Position numbers and translations under genes: made by a program. Shown here one piece after another: positions 39,074 through 46,507 of a stretch of DNA of 64,000 bases (position 1 is its first letter; the number at the start of each line of letters is the position of its first letter). The notes below the pieces were generated by a model, which was not told the origin of the DNA, made no database searches, and saw nothing but the letters and a program-made list of their open reading frames with translations. Location of the stretch: the NCBI GenBank assembly GCA_002412925.1, contig DHVZ01000100.1, forward strand, positions 137,842 to 201,841, in the 5' to 3' direction. This DNA is from Anaerolineales bacterium UBA5195 (GTDB lineage: Bacteria > Chloroflexota > Anaerolineae > Anaerolineales > Villigracilaceae).

Positions 39074-39631
39074 ATGACCGACAAAAAACGTTTCCGCCCC
39101 CTGTGGGTTAGCCTGCATTGGCTGATGGCGCTGCTGGTTTTTGTAACCTTCGGGATCGGTCTGCTCAGCCTAGCCTACAAACCCAATTCAGATGCAAAAA
39201 TCATCCCATTGGCCGTCCACATGGCGCTGGGACTTGTCATCCTGCTGATTGTGTTTGCCCGCTACCTGCTGCGGATTTTGATTTACCAGCCGCCTCGGCG
39301 GGCTGCCTTAGCCCCGGCGCTCACCGCCAAAAGAGTTCTCTTTCTCGACCAGCTTACCCCCTACGTTCATCCGTTACTGTATCTGATGACAGGGCTGATG
39401 GCATTATTCGGGATCGCCATCGCCCTGCCAGCAGACCTGTTCCCAACGGTTTTCGCTTACTCCGGCGCGCCGCTGCCCGCCGATTTTTACATCTACCCGG
39501 CGCGGGCCTGGCACGGCACACTTTCGCTGGTTTTGTTGCTCCTGATCGTCCAGCATGTGCTGGTGGCGGTTTTTCATCAGTTCATCAAGGGTGAGAATTA
39601 CCTAGGGCGAATGTGGTTTACGAAGAATTAG
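39074..39631 (+). CDS. Cytochrome b561-family protein 2
   Basis: 185 aa with four membrane segments. Histidines in LWVSLHWLMALLVF, IIPLAVHMALG, LTPYVHPLLYL and VQHVLVAVFHQF match those of the preceding gene. The two genes are 10 nt apart. A two-subunit electron carrier is possible. Confidence 0.88.
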   Translation: MTDKKRFRPLWVSLHWLMALLVFVTFGIGLLSLAYKPNSDAKIIPLAVHMALGLVILLIVFARYLLRILIYQPPRRAALAPALTAKRVLFLDQLTPYVHPLLYLMTGLMALFGIAIALPADLFPTVFAYSGAPLPADFYIYPARAWHGTLSLVLLLLIVQHVLVAVFHQFIKGENYLGRMWFTKN

Positions 39632-39640
39632 ACTGACTGA

Positions 39641-40420
39641 ATGGATAATTTTTTCACTGTGCAACCCACACACCCCGAAGAACCTTTCCTGCTGGCCGCC
39701 GATATCGACGGGACCCTGCTCGGCGACGAGCCGGGCGAAACCATGTTGAAAACCTTTGTCAAGAAACACGCTTCGGCCTTTCGCCTGGCCTACGTGACAG
39801 GCCGCTACCGCTTTTCGGTGCTCCAACTCGTCGAGGCGGGCCGCCTGCCTCGACCGGATTACATCTGCAGCGACGTGGGGACGGAACTCTTTGACTTGCA
39901 TGACCCGCAGAATAACCTGGGACAAAAATTTTGGTCCCAGGTAGCTCCTGAATGGAACCTGGAAGCCATTTATCTACGAGGCGAAGGTGAAGGTGTCTGG
40001 CGGCAGGATTTCGGCGAAAGTCAGCCGCCTTTCCAGGCGGGTTTTTTCTGGAACGGGAACCCCGAAACACTGGAAGCCTTTTTCGCCCGCCTGGGTAAAG
40101 ACGACAGTTATCACATTTATCCCAGTTATGGGGAATTCATCGACGTGTTGCCTGCCCCGCTCGGGAAGGGCAACGTTGTTCGTTTTTTGCAAAAAGAGTT
40201 GGGGGTCACTGAAAGCCGTGTCATCGTCGCCGGGGATTCGGGCAACGATCGTCAGATGTTCGAGACCGGGTTCAAGGGCATCATCCCGGTCAACGCGCTG
40301 GAAGAGCTCAAAGAAGTCGCCTCCCAGCCCTGGCACTACCATAGTCCGCTCCCAGCCGCGCGCGGTGTGTTCGATGGCTTACGGCACTTTGGACTCATTG
40401 ATGGTTTTCACGGCGATTAA
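39641..40420 (+). CDS. HAD-superfamily phosphatase similar to sucrose-phosphate phosphatase
   Basis: 259 aa. HAD motifs: DIDGTL (nucleophile Asp, about residue 22), TGR motif II, the Lys in APLGKGNVV and GDSGNDRQM motif IV. The whole pattern fits the S6PP/Cof-type IIB subgroup acting on sugar phosphates; EFIDVLPAPLGKG is typical of SPP-like enzymes. No sucrose-phosphate synthase is in the window, so the substrate is inferred. Starts 9 nt after the b561 stop. Confidence 0.82.
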   Translation: MDNFFTVQPTHPEEPFLLAADIDGTLLGDEPGETMLKTFVKKHASAFRLAYVTGRYRFSVLQLVEAGRLPRPDYICSDVGTELFDLHDPQNNLGQKFWSQVAPEWNLEAIYLRGEGEGVWRQDFGESQPPFQAGFFWNGNPETLEAFFARLGKDDSYHIYPSYGEFIDVLPAPLGKGNVVRFLQKELGVTESRVIVAGDSGNDRQMFETGFKGIIPVNALEELKEVASQPWHYHSPLPAARGVFDGLRHFGLIDGFHGD

Positions 40421-40455
40421 AAGATCAGGGCGGGTCTGAGACCCGCCCTGATCTT
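40421..40455. terminator. Bidirectional terminator between convergent genes
   Basis: AGATCAGGGCGGGT and ACCCGCCCTGATCT, a 14-bp perfect stem with a 5-nt loop and T tract on the right and A tract on the left. Confidence 0.9.
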
Positions 40456-40456
40456 T

Positions 40457-42217
40457 TTACATTTTTTCGAGTTGGTCAACCAGCTCGCTGATGACATCGA
40501 AACCGCCCTGCCAGAAGGCAGCCGAATGCATGTCAATGCCGGCCCGGGTCAGGATCGCTTCCGGCGATTCGGAGCCACCTGCCGCCAGGATTTGGAGATA
40601 CCGCGGTTTGAAGGCCTCGCCTTCGGCTTTGAACTGCTTGTAGAGTGCGAAAACGAGCAGTTGGCCAAAGGCGTAAGCATAGACATAAAAGGGGGTGTGG
40701 TAAAAGTGCGGGATGGAAACCCACTCCCATTTAAACTCATCGCTAACTTCAACAGAGTCACCAAATTGGATTTTTAGATTTTCCAGATAAGCGGCAGCCA
40801 ATTCGTCGACGGAGGCATTCTTCTGCACCATTTCATGGGCTTCCTTCTCGAACAAGGCAAAAAACGATTGGCGCATGATCGTGGCATAGGCGTCATCGAT
40901 TTGACGGAAGAGCATGTCGCGGCGGACGGCGGGGTCACTTTCCCGGGCCAGCAGCCGGTCGACGAGCATCATTTCACCAAAAGTCGAGGCAGTTTCAGCG
41001 AGGGGCAGGCAGGATTGCTGGGTAAAAGCGGTGTGCCCTTCGGCCAGCATGGAATGGATGGCATGACCGAGTTCGTGCGCCAGCGTGGCAACATCATCGG
41101 AACGGCCCTGGTAGTTGACCAGCACCCAGGGAGTCAGGTCCGGTGTGAGCGTAGCGCAAAAAGCCCCACCGCGCTTCCCCTTCCGAACTTCGCTATCAAG
41201 GTGGCTGGTCTCGAGTACACGCTGAGCCAAATCGCCCATTTGGGGCTGAAACTGGCGGAAAGAATCCAGCACCATTTCGACTGCGGCGTTGAAATCGTAC
41301 GTTTTTTCGGCCTGGCTGACGGGGGCATAGACATCATAGCGACGCAGTTTGTCGAGGCCGAGCAGGCGGGCCTTCACTTTGAAGAAACGCTGAAAGATCG
41401 GAGCGTTTTTGCGAGCTGTTTCGAGTAACGTTTCAACCACATCGTTGGGAATATCGTTCGCCAGGTTGCGGGCTGCGAGCGGCGTGGCATATTTGCGCAG
41501 TTTGACATTTTCGATCTGCCAATCGCGAACAACTGTCTGGTACATTTGACCTAGGATCGGACCATTTTCGCCATAAATGCGGTACAGTTCCTGGTAAGCG
41601 CGGGCGCGCAAATCTGGATCGGACTGGCGAACGTATGACATCAGCTCACCGCGCGTCATTTCTTGCACTTCGCCGCCCACTTCCACCCTAAAAACGTAGT
41701 GATTCGTGATGGCATCGTAAAGATTGGTCAGGGCTTCAGAACCGGTCACATTTTTGAGATTGATGATTTTCTCTTCCGGTTCAGTGAGCGTATGCAGTTT
41801 GTAATGGCGCATTTCTTCAAGGTAGTAGCGGTAGTCGCCAGAAACATCGATCAAACGCTGGGCGTTGGTCTCATCGAGGTCTTTCCACCACAGGCTGAAG
41901 AACAGGGTCTTGTTCTGCATTTCAGCCATGAACTGTTGGACACGTCCCAGCAACGCCAAAGCCGCCTGGTCCTGCGTATCCCCGGCAAAAAGCAGGCTGG
42001 CGAAACCATCAAGACGCCAGGCTGTGCGCGCGGCTTGTTCTGATTCAGCCACAATCGACAGAAATTTCGCCGACGAAATCTCAGGGGTCAGATCAGCGCG
42101 GGATTCTTCGAATTCGGCGATCTGGGCTTCGAGGTGTTTGAACGCGGTTTCCAGTTCGGGGCTATCGACAGCCGGGAAAAGGTCGTTAAGACTCCAGGCA
42201 GATTGAGTGAAGGTCAT
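40457..42217 (-). CDS. pepF: Oligoendopeptidase F (M3 metallopeptidase)
   Basis: 586 aa from the ATG at 42217, with GGAG 5 nt upstream; a longer frame to 42316 lacks a ribosome site. The zinc motif is ATLAHELGHAIHSML (HExxH) with the third ligand Glu in LAETASTFGEMML. The substrate-binding end FYHTPFYVYAYAFGQLLVFA is typical of PepF. A cytoplasmic enzyme that degrades oligopeptides. Monocistronic, closed by the bidirectional terminator. Confidence 0.95.
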   Translation of the reverse strand: MTFTQSAWSLNDLFPAVDSPELETAFKHLEAQIAEFEESRADLTPEISSAKFLSIVAESEQAARTAWRLDGFASLLFAGDTQDQAALALLGRVQQFMAEMQNKTLFFSLWWKDLDETNAQRLIDVSGDYRYYLEEMRHYKLHTLTEPEEKIINLKNVTGSEALTNLYDAITNHYVFRVEVGGEVQEMTRGELMSYVRQSDPDLRARAYQELYRIYGENGPILGQMYQTVVRDWQIENVKLRKYATPLAARNLANDIPNDVVETLLETARKNAPIFQRFFKVKARLLGLDKLRRYDVYAPVSQAEKTYDFNAAVEMVLDSFRQFQPQMGDLAQRVLETSHLDSEVRKGKRGGAFCATLTPDLTPWVLVNYQGRSDDVATLAHELGHAIHSMLAEGHTAFTQQSCLPLAETASTFGEMMLVDRLLARESDPAVRRDMLFRQIDDAYATIMRQSFFALFEKEAHEMVQKNASVDELAAAYLENLKIQFGDSVEVSDEFKWEWVSIPHFYHTPFYVYAYAFGQLLVFALYKQFKAEGEAFKPRYLQILAAGGSESPEAILTRAGIDMHSAAFWQGGFDVISELVDQLEKM

Positions 42218-42324
42218 CTTGGCTCCATTGAATAAAGGCGGGACTCGGCGCAAACTTGCAGATTTGTTTAAGCACAAATCAGGGATGCTGTCTATTTTAT
42301 CAAGGCTTGACAGCAAAATGAGGA

Positions 42325-42395
42325 TTGATTATCTGGTTCTTTGGAAATCCCCCGGCGCTCAAAAAAGCGGCGTTTTTCACCCAGCGAATCAGCGT
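42325..42395 (-). repeat. Intergenic repeat with CAAAGAACCA core, copy 4
   Basis: The minus strand reads GGGTGAAAAACGCCGC, then GATTTCCAAAGAACCA, colinear with the element at 16306-16400. It lies just upstream of the promoter at 42406. Confidence 0.5.
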
Positions 42396-42405
42396 GGGAA
42401 CCCTG

Positions 42406-42434
42406 TTGTTTTTAAAGCCAAAACTCCGTATACT
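42406..42434 (+). promoter_or_regulatory. Promoter of the eRF1-domain-like gene
   Basis: TTGTTT (42406-42411) and TATACT (42429-42434) with 17-bp spacing, the same boxes as the b561 promoter. Confidence 0.65.
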
Positions 42435-42492
42435 GAATTTGCAAGCACAATGGCAAGACAGGTGGACGCGCCGAACAGACAAAGGAGTTTGT

Positions 42493-42909
42493 ATGAGAAA
42501 AGAAGTCGGTGTCTGGATTGACCATAAAAAAGCAGTCATCGTGACCGGCGATGGGGGCAGAATTGAAAAACTCGAATCTAACATGGAAAAATTCGTCCGC
42601 ACCAATGGAGGCGCACACGGAAAAACACCCTCCGGAGCACTGGTCTTTCTTCCCGAAGACCAACGCGACAGGCACTTTATCGAACATTTGAATAAATACT
42701 ACGCTGAAGTCATCGCTCAACTTCGAAACGCAGAGGCCATTCTGGTCTTTGGCCCAGGGGAGGCGAAATTTGAACTCGAAAAACGGCTCAGGCATGTTGA
42801 GCTTCATAAACACATTACCGGTATCGAATCGGCCGATAAATTAACCGACCGTCAGATTGCCGCGAAAGTGAAAAAATTCTTTACCAGCCAAAAGCGGGCA
42901 ATACCGTAA
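42493..42909 (+). CDS. Small eRF1/Pelota domain-3-like protein
   Basis: 138 aa from the ATG at 42493 (AAAGGAG 5 nt upstream). The sequence GVWIDHKKAVIV, IEKLESNMEKFVRTNGG, HLNKYYAEVIAQLRNAEAIL and FGPGEAKFELEKRL resembles a small bacterial family often labelled translational machinery protein, whose C-terminal half resembles domain 3 of eRF1/Pelota. I know of no established function. Monocistronic with its own promoter and a strong 3' hairpin. Confidence 0.7.
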   Translation: MRKEVGVWIDHKKAVIVTGDGGRIEKLESNMEKFVRTNGGAHGKTPSGALVFLPEDQRDRHFIEHLNKYYAEVIAQLRNAEAILVFGPGEAKFELEKRLRHVELHKHITGIESADKLTDRQIAAKVKKFFTSQKRAIP

Positions 42910-42949
42910 GCACAGAAAAACTACTGGATAAAGACTGCAGCGCCCACCT

Positions 42950-43000
42950 GAATGAAGTAAATTCCTCTCCATGAAACCGGGAGAGGAATTTACTTCATTC
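42950..43000 (+). terminator. Very long perfect hairpin
   Basis: Two 21-bp perfectly complementary arms (42950-42970 and 42980-43000) with the loop ATGAAACCG. No T tract follows. It separates two plus-strand genes and could terminate or stabilise the upstream transcript. Confidence 0.7.
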
Positions 43001-43037
43001 TCAAACAAGTTGCTGTTAAAGCGTGACCTGCCTCTGC

Positions 43038-43043
43038 TATAAT
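43038..43043 (+). promoter_or_regulatory. Extended -10 promoter of the deaminase gene, start codon close behind
   Basis: TGcTATAAT is a perfect extended -10 box. The ATG at 43054 lies only 10 nt after it, so the transcript would begin at or within a few bases of the start codon. No ribosome site is seen. Confidence 0.6.
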
Positions 43044-43053
43044 TTCAACACCT

Positions 43054-44091
43054 ATGAGAGAAGACCCTTCGCAAGCGGCACAGTCAGACTGGTTCGACCG
43101 AATCCCCAAGGTGGAACTGCACTTGCACCTGGAAGGCGCCATCCCGAATGCCACCCTTTGGGAGTTGGTCCAAAAATACGGCGGCGATCCGGCGGCACCG
43201 GACCTTGAGTCGCTAACCCGGATGTTCACCTACCGGGATTTTCCACACTTCATCGAAACCTGGATCTGGAAAAACAGCTACCTGCGCGACTATGACGATT
43301 TCACCCTGATTGCCGAAAGGGTGGCGGACAACCTGGCCGCCCAGAACATTCGCTATGTGGAAGCCTTTTTCTCGCCAACTGATTTTGCACGCCACGGACT
43401 GAAAACCCAGGAGTTGACCCGGGCTATTCGCGCCGGTCTCGCGCGTGTTCCAGAAATTGAAGTTGGTCTGGTGGCCGATCTCGTTCGAGATTCGACGCCC
43501 GAACAGGCTGCCATCACCCTGGGCGAAGTTAATGAAGTCAAGGATTTAGGCGTGATTGGGATCGGCATCGGCGGTTCGGAACAAAAATTCCCGCCGGAGC
43601 CCTTCAAAGCAGTCTATGCCCAGGCTCGCAAGCTCGGATTCCACACCAGCGCCCACGCTGGCGAGGCCGCCGGGGCAGCCAGCCTGTGGGGTGCCATCCG
43701 CGAGTTGGAGGTGGAACGCATCGGACACGGCACCCGCGCCGAAGAAGACCCGCGCCTGCTGGGTTACCTGGCCGAGATGCAGATCCCGCTCGAAATGTGC
43801 CCCCTCTCAAATGTGCGCACCGGCGTGGTCAGTTCGATCGACGAACACCCGATCAGGCGTTACCACCAGCGCGGACTGATGGTCACCGTCAACACGGATG
43901 ACCCGAAAATGTTCGGTAATTCCCTGGCTGAAGAATACCGCCTGCTGGAGACCCGGCTGGGGTTTTCCCGCGAGGAGATTCGTGGGCTGGTGCTGCAAGG
44001 CATCCACGCCTCCTGGCTGCCGCAAGATAGGAAAGGGCAACTGCTCCGGGAGTTTTGCGAAAATACCGCCTGGCAGTCTGCAGAAAAGTGA
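43054..44091 (+). CDS. Adenosine deaminase-family enzyme
   Basis: 345 aa. Zinc and catalytic motifs: VELHLHLEGAI (HxH, about residue 25), TSAHAGEAAG (His and Glu), RIGHGTRA and VTVNTDDPKMF. These assign it to the adenosine/adenine/AMP-type deaminase family; the precise base substrate cannot be read off. The ATG has no ribosome site but follows a strong -10 box, suggesting leaderless translation. The methyltransferase gene starts 7 nt after its stop. Confidence 0.9.
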   Translation: MREDPSQAAQSDWFDRIPKVELHLHLEGAIPNATLWELVQKYGGDPAAPDLESLTRMFTYRDFPHFIETWIWKNSYLRDYDDFTLIAERVADNLAAQNIRYVEAFFSPTDFARHGLKTQELTRAIRAGLARVPEIEVGLVADLVRDSTPEQAAITLGEVNEVKDLGVIGIGIGGSEQKFPPEPFKAVYAQARKLGFHTSAHAGEAAGAASLWGAIRELEVERIGHGTRAEEDPRLLGYLAEMQIPLEMCPLSNVRTGVVSSIDEHPIRRYHQRGLMVTVNTDDPKMFGNSLAEEYRLLETRLGFSREEIRGLVLQGIHASWLPQDRKGQLLREFCENTAWQSAEK

Positions 44092-44098
44092 GAAGTTT

Positions 44099-44791
44099 AT
44101 GCCTACCGAGCAGGAAGTTTATAACCAGCACGCTGAACAATACGAACGCCTGATCCGGCGCGAGGATTACCACAACCATATTTTGCGCGCCGTGGAACAG
44201 ATTTGCCCGTTGAAAGGGTTGGATGTCATCGACCTCGGCGCAGGGACGGGGCGTGTCACCCGCATTCTTGCCCCGCATGTCGGCACGATCAAAGCTTATG
44301 ACACCTCAGCGCATATGTTGTCGAAAGCGCAAGCCTCCCTGCACGCGATGGGCGTGAGCAACTGGCAGGCCGGCGTGGCCGACCACCGCCAGGTACCGGT
44401 TCCGGATGCCAGCGCAGATCTGGTCATCTCGGGCTGGAGCTTTTGTTATCTGGCGGTCTGGGGTGGCGAGACGTGGCGTGAAGAGCTCGAGGCAGGCTAC
44501 AAAGAGGTGTTGCGGATTCTGCGTCCGGGCGGGTTTTTCATCCTGCTCGAAACGCTGGGCACCGGTCAGGAATCCCCCAATCCGCCGGAACACCTGGCCG
44601 GGTATTATGCCTGGCTGGCGGAGAAAGGCTTCCAATCCACCTGGATCCGGACAGACTACCGCTTCAACTCACTGGCAGAAGCCGCGGAGCTTTGCACATT
44701 TTTCTTCGGCGAAACGTTGGGACGCGAGGTATCCCGGAATAAATGGATCATCCTGCCGGAGTGTACCGGCGTCTGGTGGCAAAAGAAGTGA
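44099..44791 (+). CDS. SAM-dependent methyltransferase, class I
   Basis: 230 aa from the ATG at 44099. Motif I is LDVIDLGAGTGRVTRIL (about residues 40-56), the later ADLVISGWSFCYLAVW and VLRILRPGGFFILLETLG are motif II/III-like. The start MPTEQEVYNQHAEQYERLIR is typical of small-molecule methyltransferases of this type. It is co-transcribed with the deaminase; substrate unknown. Confidence 0.88.
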   Translation: MPTEQEVYNQHAEQYERLIRREDYHNHILRAVEQICPLKGLDVIDLGAGTGRVTRILAPHVGTIKAYDTSAHMLSKAQASLHAMGVSNWQAGVADHRQVPVPDASADLVISGWSFCYLAVWGGETWREELEAGYKEVLRILRPGGFFILLETLGTGQESPNPPEHLAGYYAWLAEKGFQSTWIRTDYRFNSLAEAAELCTFFFGETLGREVSRNKWIILPECTGVWWQKK

Positions 44792-45098
44792 GGCGCGCCC
44801 GCAAAAATGTGCTCCAGCAAAATGGCACCGGCGAGTATCCAGCCTTCTCGACCGGCAGCCCATCGAATAGATTTATCAGTTAATGAAAAACGAGCGACAG
44901 GGGTTCCAGCGCTCGTTTTTCATTCCACCTCGTCTGGCCTAAACGAACTGCCAATCGATTGGAAATTGAACCGAATAAACCGCACCACTTATTCGTTAAT
45001 AATACGCACAAAGTATGCTTAATCAGAGCGTATCTCATTCAACCACGGCAGCCGAATCATACACCTATTCTCAGTCATTCAAAAAAGCGAGAAAAAAA
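44792..45098. other. Gap before the oxidoreductase array
   Basis: No gene is seen. It contains the terminator at 44882-44924 and then AT-rich sequence leading to the first MDR gene. I could not define a clear promoter there. Confidence 0.5.
44882..44924 (+). terminator. Intrinsic terminator of the deaminase-methyltransferase transcript
   Basis: AATGAAAAACGAGCG and CGCTCGTTTTTCATT form a 15-bp perfect stem with T and A tracts inside the arms. Confidence 0.85.
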
Positions 45099-46073
45099 AT
45101 GAAAGCCATTGTGTACACACAATACGGAACCCCGGACGTTTTGCGCCTGCAAGATGTAGAAAAACCTACCCCCTCGGATGGTGAGGTGCTGGTCAAAGTG
45201 GCGGCGGCCTCGGTCAACGCGCTGGACTGGCACCTGCTCACCGCCGATATTTTCCTGGTGCGGCTGATGGGCATGGGGCTGCTCAAACCCAAAAACCAGA
45301 TTCTTGGAGCGGACATTGCCGGGCGGGTAGAAGCGGTTGGCAAAAACATCAGCCGTTTCAAAATCGGCGACGAGGTCTTTGGCGATATTGGGCATGGAGG
45401 TTTCGCCGAATATGCGACCGCGCCTGAACGCACCCTGGCGCTTAAGCCCGCCAATTTGTCGTTTGAAGCCGCGGCAGCCGTTCCGGTGGCAGCTTTGACC
45501 GCCCTGCAAGGCTTGCGTAAGAGCGGCAAAATCCAGGCCGGGCAAAAAGTGCTGATTAACGGGGCCGCCGGAGGGGTGGGGACGTTTGCGGTGCAAATTG
45601 CCAAAGCCTTCGGGGCCGAAGTCACCGCAGTATGCAGCACACGCAACTTGGAACAGGCCCGCCAACTGGGCGCAGACCACGTTATAGACTATACCCAAGA
45701 AAATTTCACCCAAAGCGGAAAGCTGTATGACCTGATTTTTGCGGCCAACGGCTATCATCCGCTCTCGGCTTACAAGCGGGCGCTAACTCCCAGGGGCATT
45801 TACGTGATGGCCGGAGGCAAAGCCAGCCAAATTTTCGAGGCCATGCTGCTGGGAAACCTGTTCTCAGAGAAAAATGGCCGCACCATGAGCAATGTCTCGG
45901 CGCAGATTGACCTGCAAGACCTGTTGACCCTCAAAGAAATGCTTGAAGCCGAGAAAGTTATTCCGGCGATTGATAAACGCTACCCACTGAGCGAAGTCCC
46001 CGAAGCGCTGCGCCACCTGGGTGGGGGTCATGCGCGCGGAAAAATCGTCATCACCGTCGCCGGAAAGGAATAG
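45099..46073 (+). CDS. Zinc-free MDR family NAD(P)-dependent oxidoreductase 1
   Basis: 324 aa from the ATG at 45099. It starts MKAIVYTQYGTPDVLRLQDV and contains ILGADIAGRVEAVGKN, VLINGAAGGVGTFAVQIAKA (nucleotide-binding fold) and HVIDYTQENF. There is no catalytic-zinc GHE signature, so it is a quinone-reductase or zeta-crystallin-like enzyme. It is very close to the gene at 52765-53739, including long near-identical DNA around 45540-45720. Its ribosome site GCGAGA is poor compared with AGGAGAG in that paralogue. A small membrane-protein gene follows 7 nt later. Confidence 0.9.
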   Translation: MKAIVYTQYGTPDVLRLQDVEKPTPSDGEVLVKVAAASVNALDWHLLTADIFLVRLMGMGLLKPKNQILGADIAGRVEAVGKNISRFKIGDEVFGDIGHGGFAEYATAPERTLALKPANLSFEAAAAVPVAALTALQGLRKSGKIQAGQKVLINGAAGGVGTFAVQIAKAFGAEVTAVCSTRNLEQARQLGADHVIDYTQENFTQSGKLYDLIFAANGYHPLSAYKRALTPRGIYVMAGGKASQIFEAMLLGNLFSEKNGRTMSNVSAQIDLQDLLTLKEMLEAEKVIPAIDKRYPLSEVPEALRHLGGGHARGKIVITVAGKE

Positions 46074-46080
46074 CGGAGCG

Positions 46081-46446
46081 ATGTTAGAGACCAGAATCAT
46101 TCTATCAATCCTCTGGGTAGCCCTGATGTTAACCTACCTTCTGGGAGATGTTTTACGCATCTTTAGCGGCGACTTCAAAGCAGGAGAAATCGGCGGAGTG
46201 CAATTTACCCAGCCGATGTGGTTGGGTATCGCCATCCTGATGGTGATACCAATTGTGATGATTATCCTGTCCCTGATGCTGCCTCAGCCGGTCAACCGTT
46301 GGATGAACATCGGCATCGCCGTTTTCTTTTTTATTTTCAACCTGATTGGTTTGCCGACCTACCCTTCCGCTTATGATAAATTTTTGATCGTTGTCGGGCT
46401 GGGATTCAATCTCCTGACAGTCTGGTATGCCTGGAATTGGGTTTAA
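46081..46446 (+). CDS. Small membrane protein, DUF6326-like
   Basis: 121 aa with four membrane segments: about 5-24, 47-68, 76-97 and 104-121. The order RIILSILWVALMLTYLLGDV then GEIGGVQFTQPMWLGIAI resembles the DUF6326 protein at 51160-51555, but identity is low. It is coupled to the oxidoreductase upstream. A damaged copy follows the duplicated oxidoreductase at 53747-53961. Confidence 0.7.
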   Translation: MLETRIILSILWVALMLTYLLGDVLRIFSGDFKAGEIGGVQFTQPMWLGIAILMVIPIVMIILSLMLPQPVNRWMNIGIAVFFFIFNLIGLPTYPSAYDKFLIVVGLGFNLLTVWYAWNWV

Positions 46447-46495
46447 CCTGAAGCTGCCCAATAAGCAGGAAGCTGCAATTTATAACCGCGCTGGG

Positions 46496-46501
46496 TATAA
46501 T
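46496..46501 (+). promoter_or_regulatory. -10 box giving a leaderless transcript of the MalT-like regulator
   Basis: TATAAT is followed by only six bases before the ATG at 46508, so transcription is expected to start at about the start codon. No ribosome site is present. Confidence 0.6.
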
Positions 46502-46507
46502 TGATCT

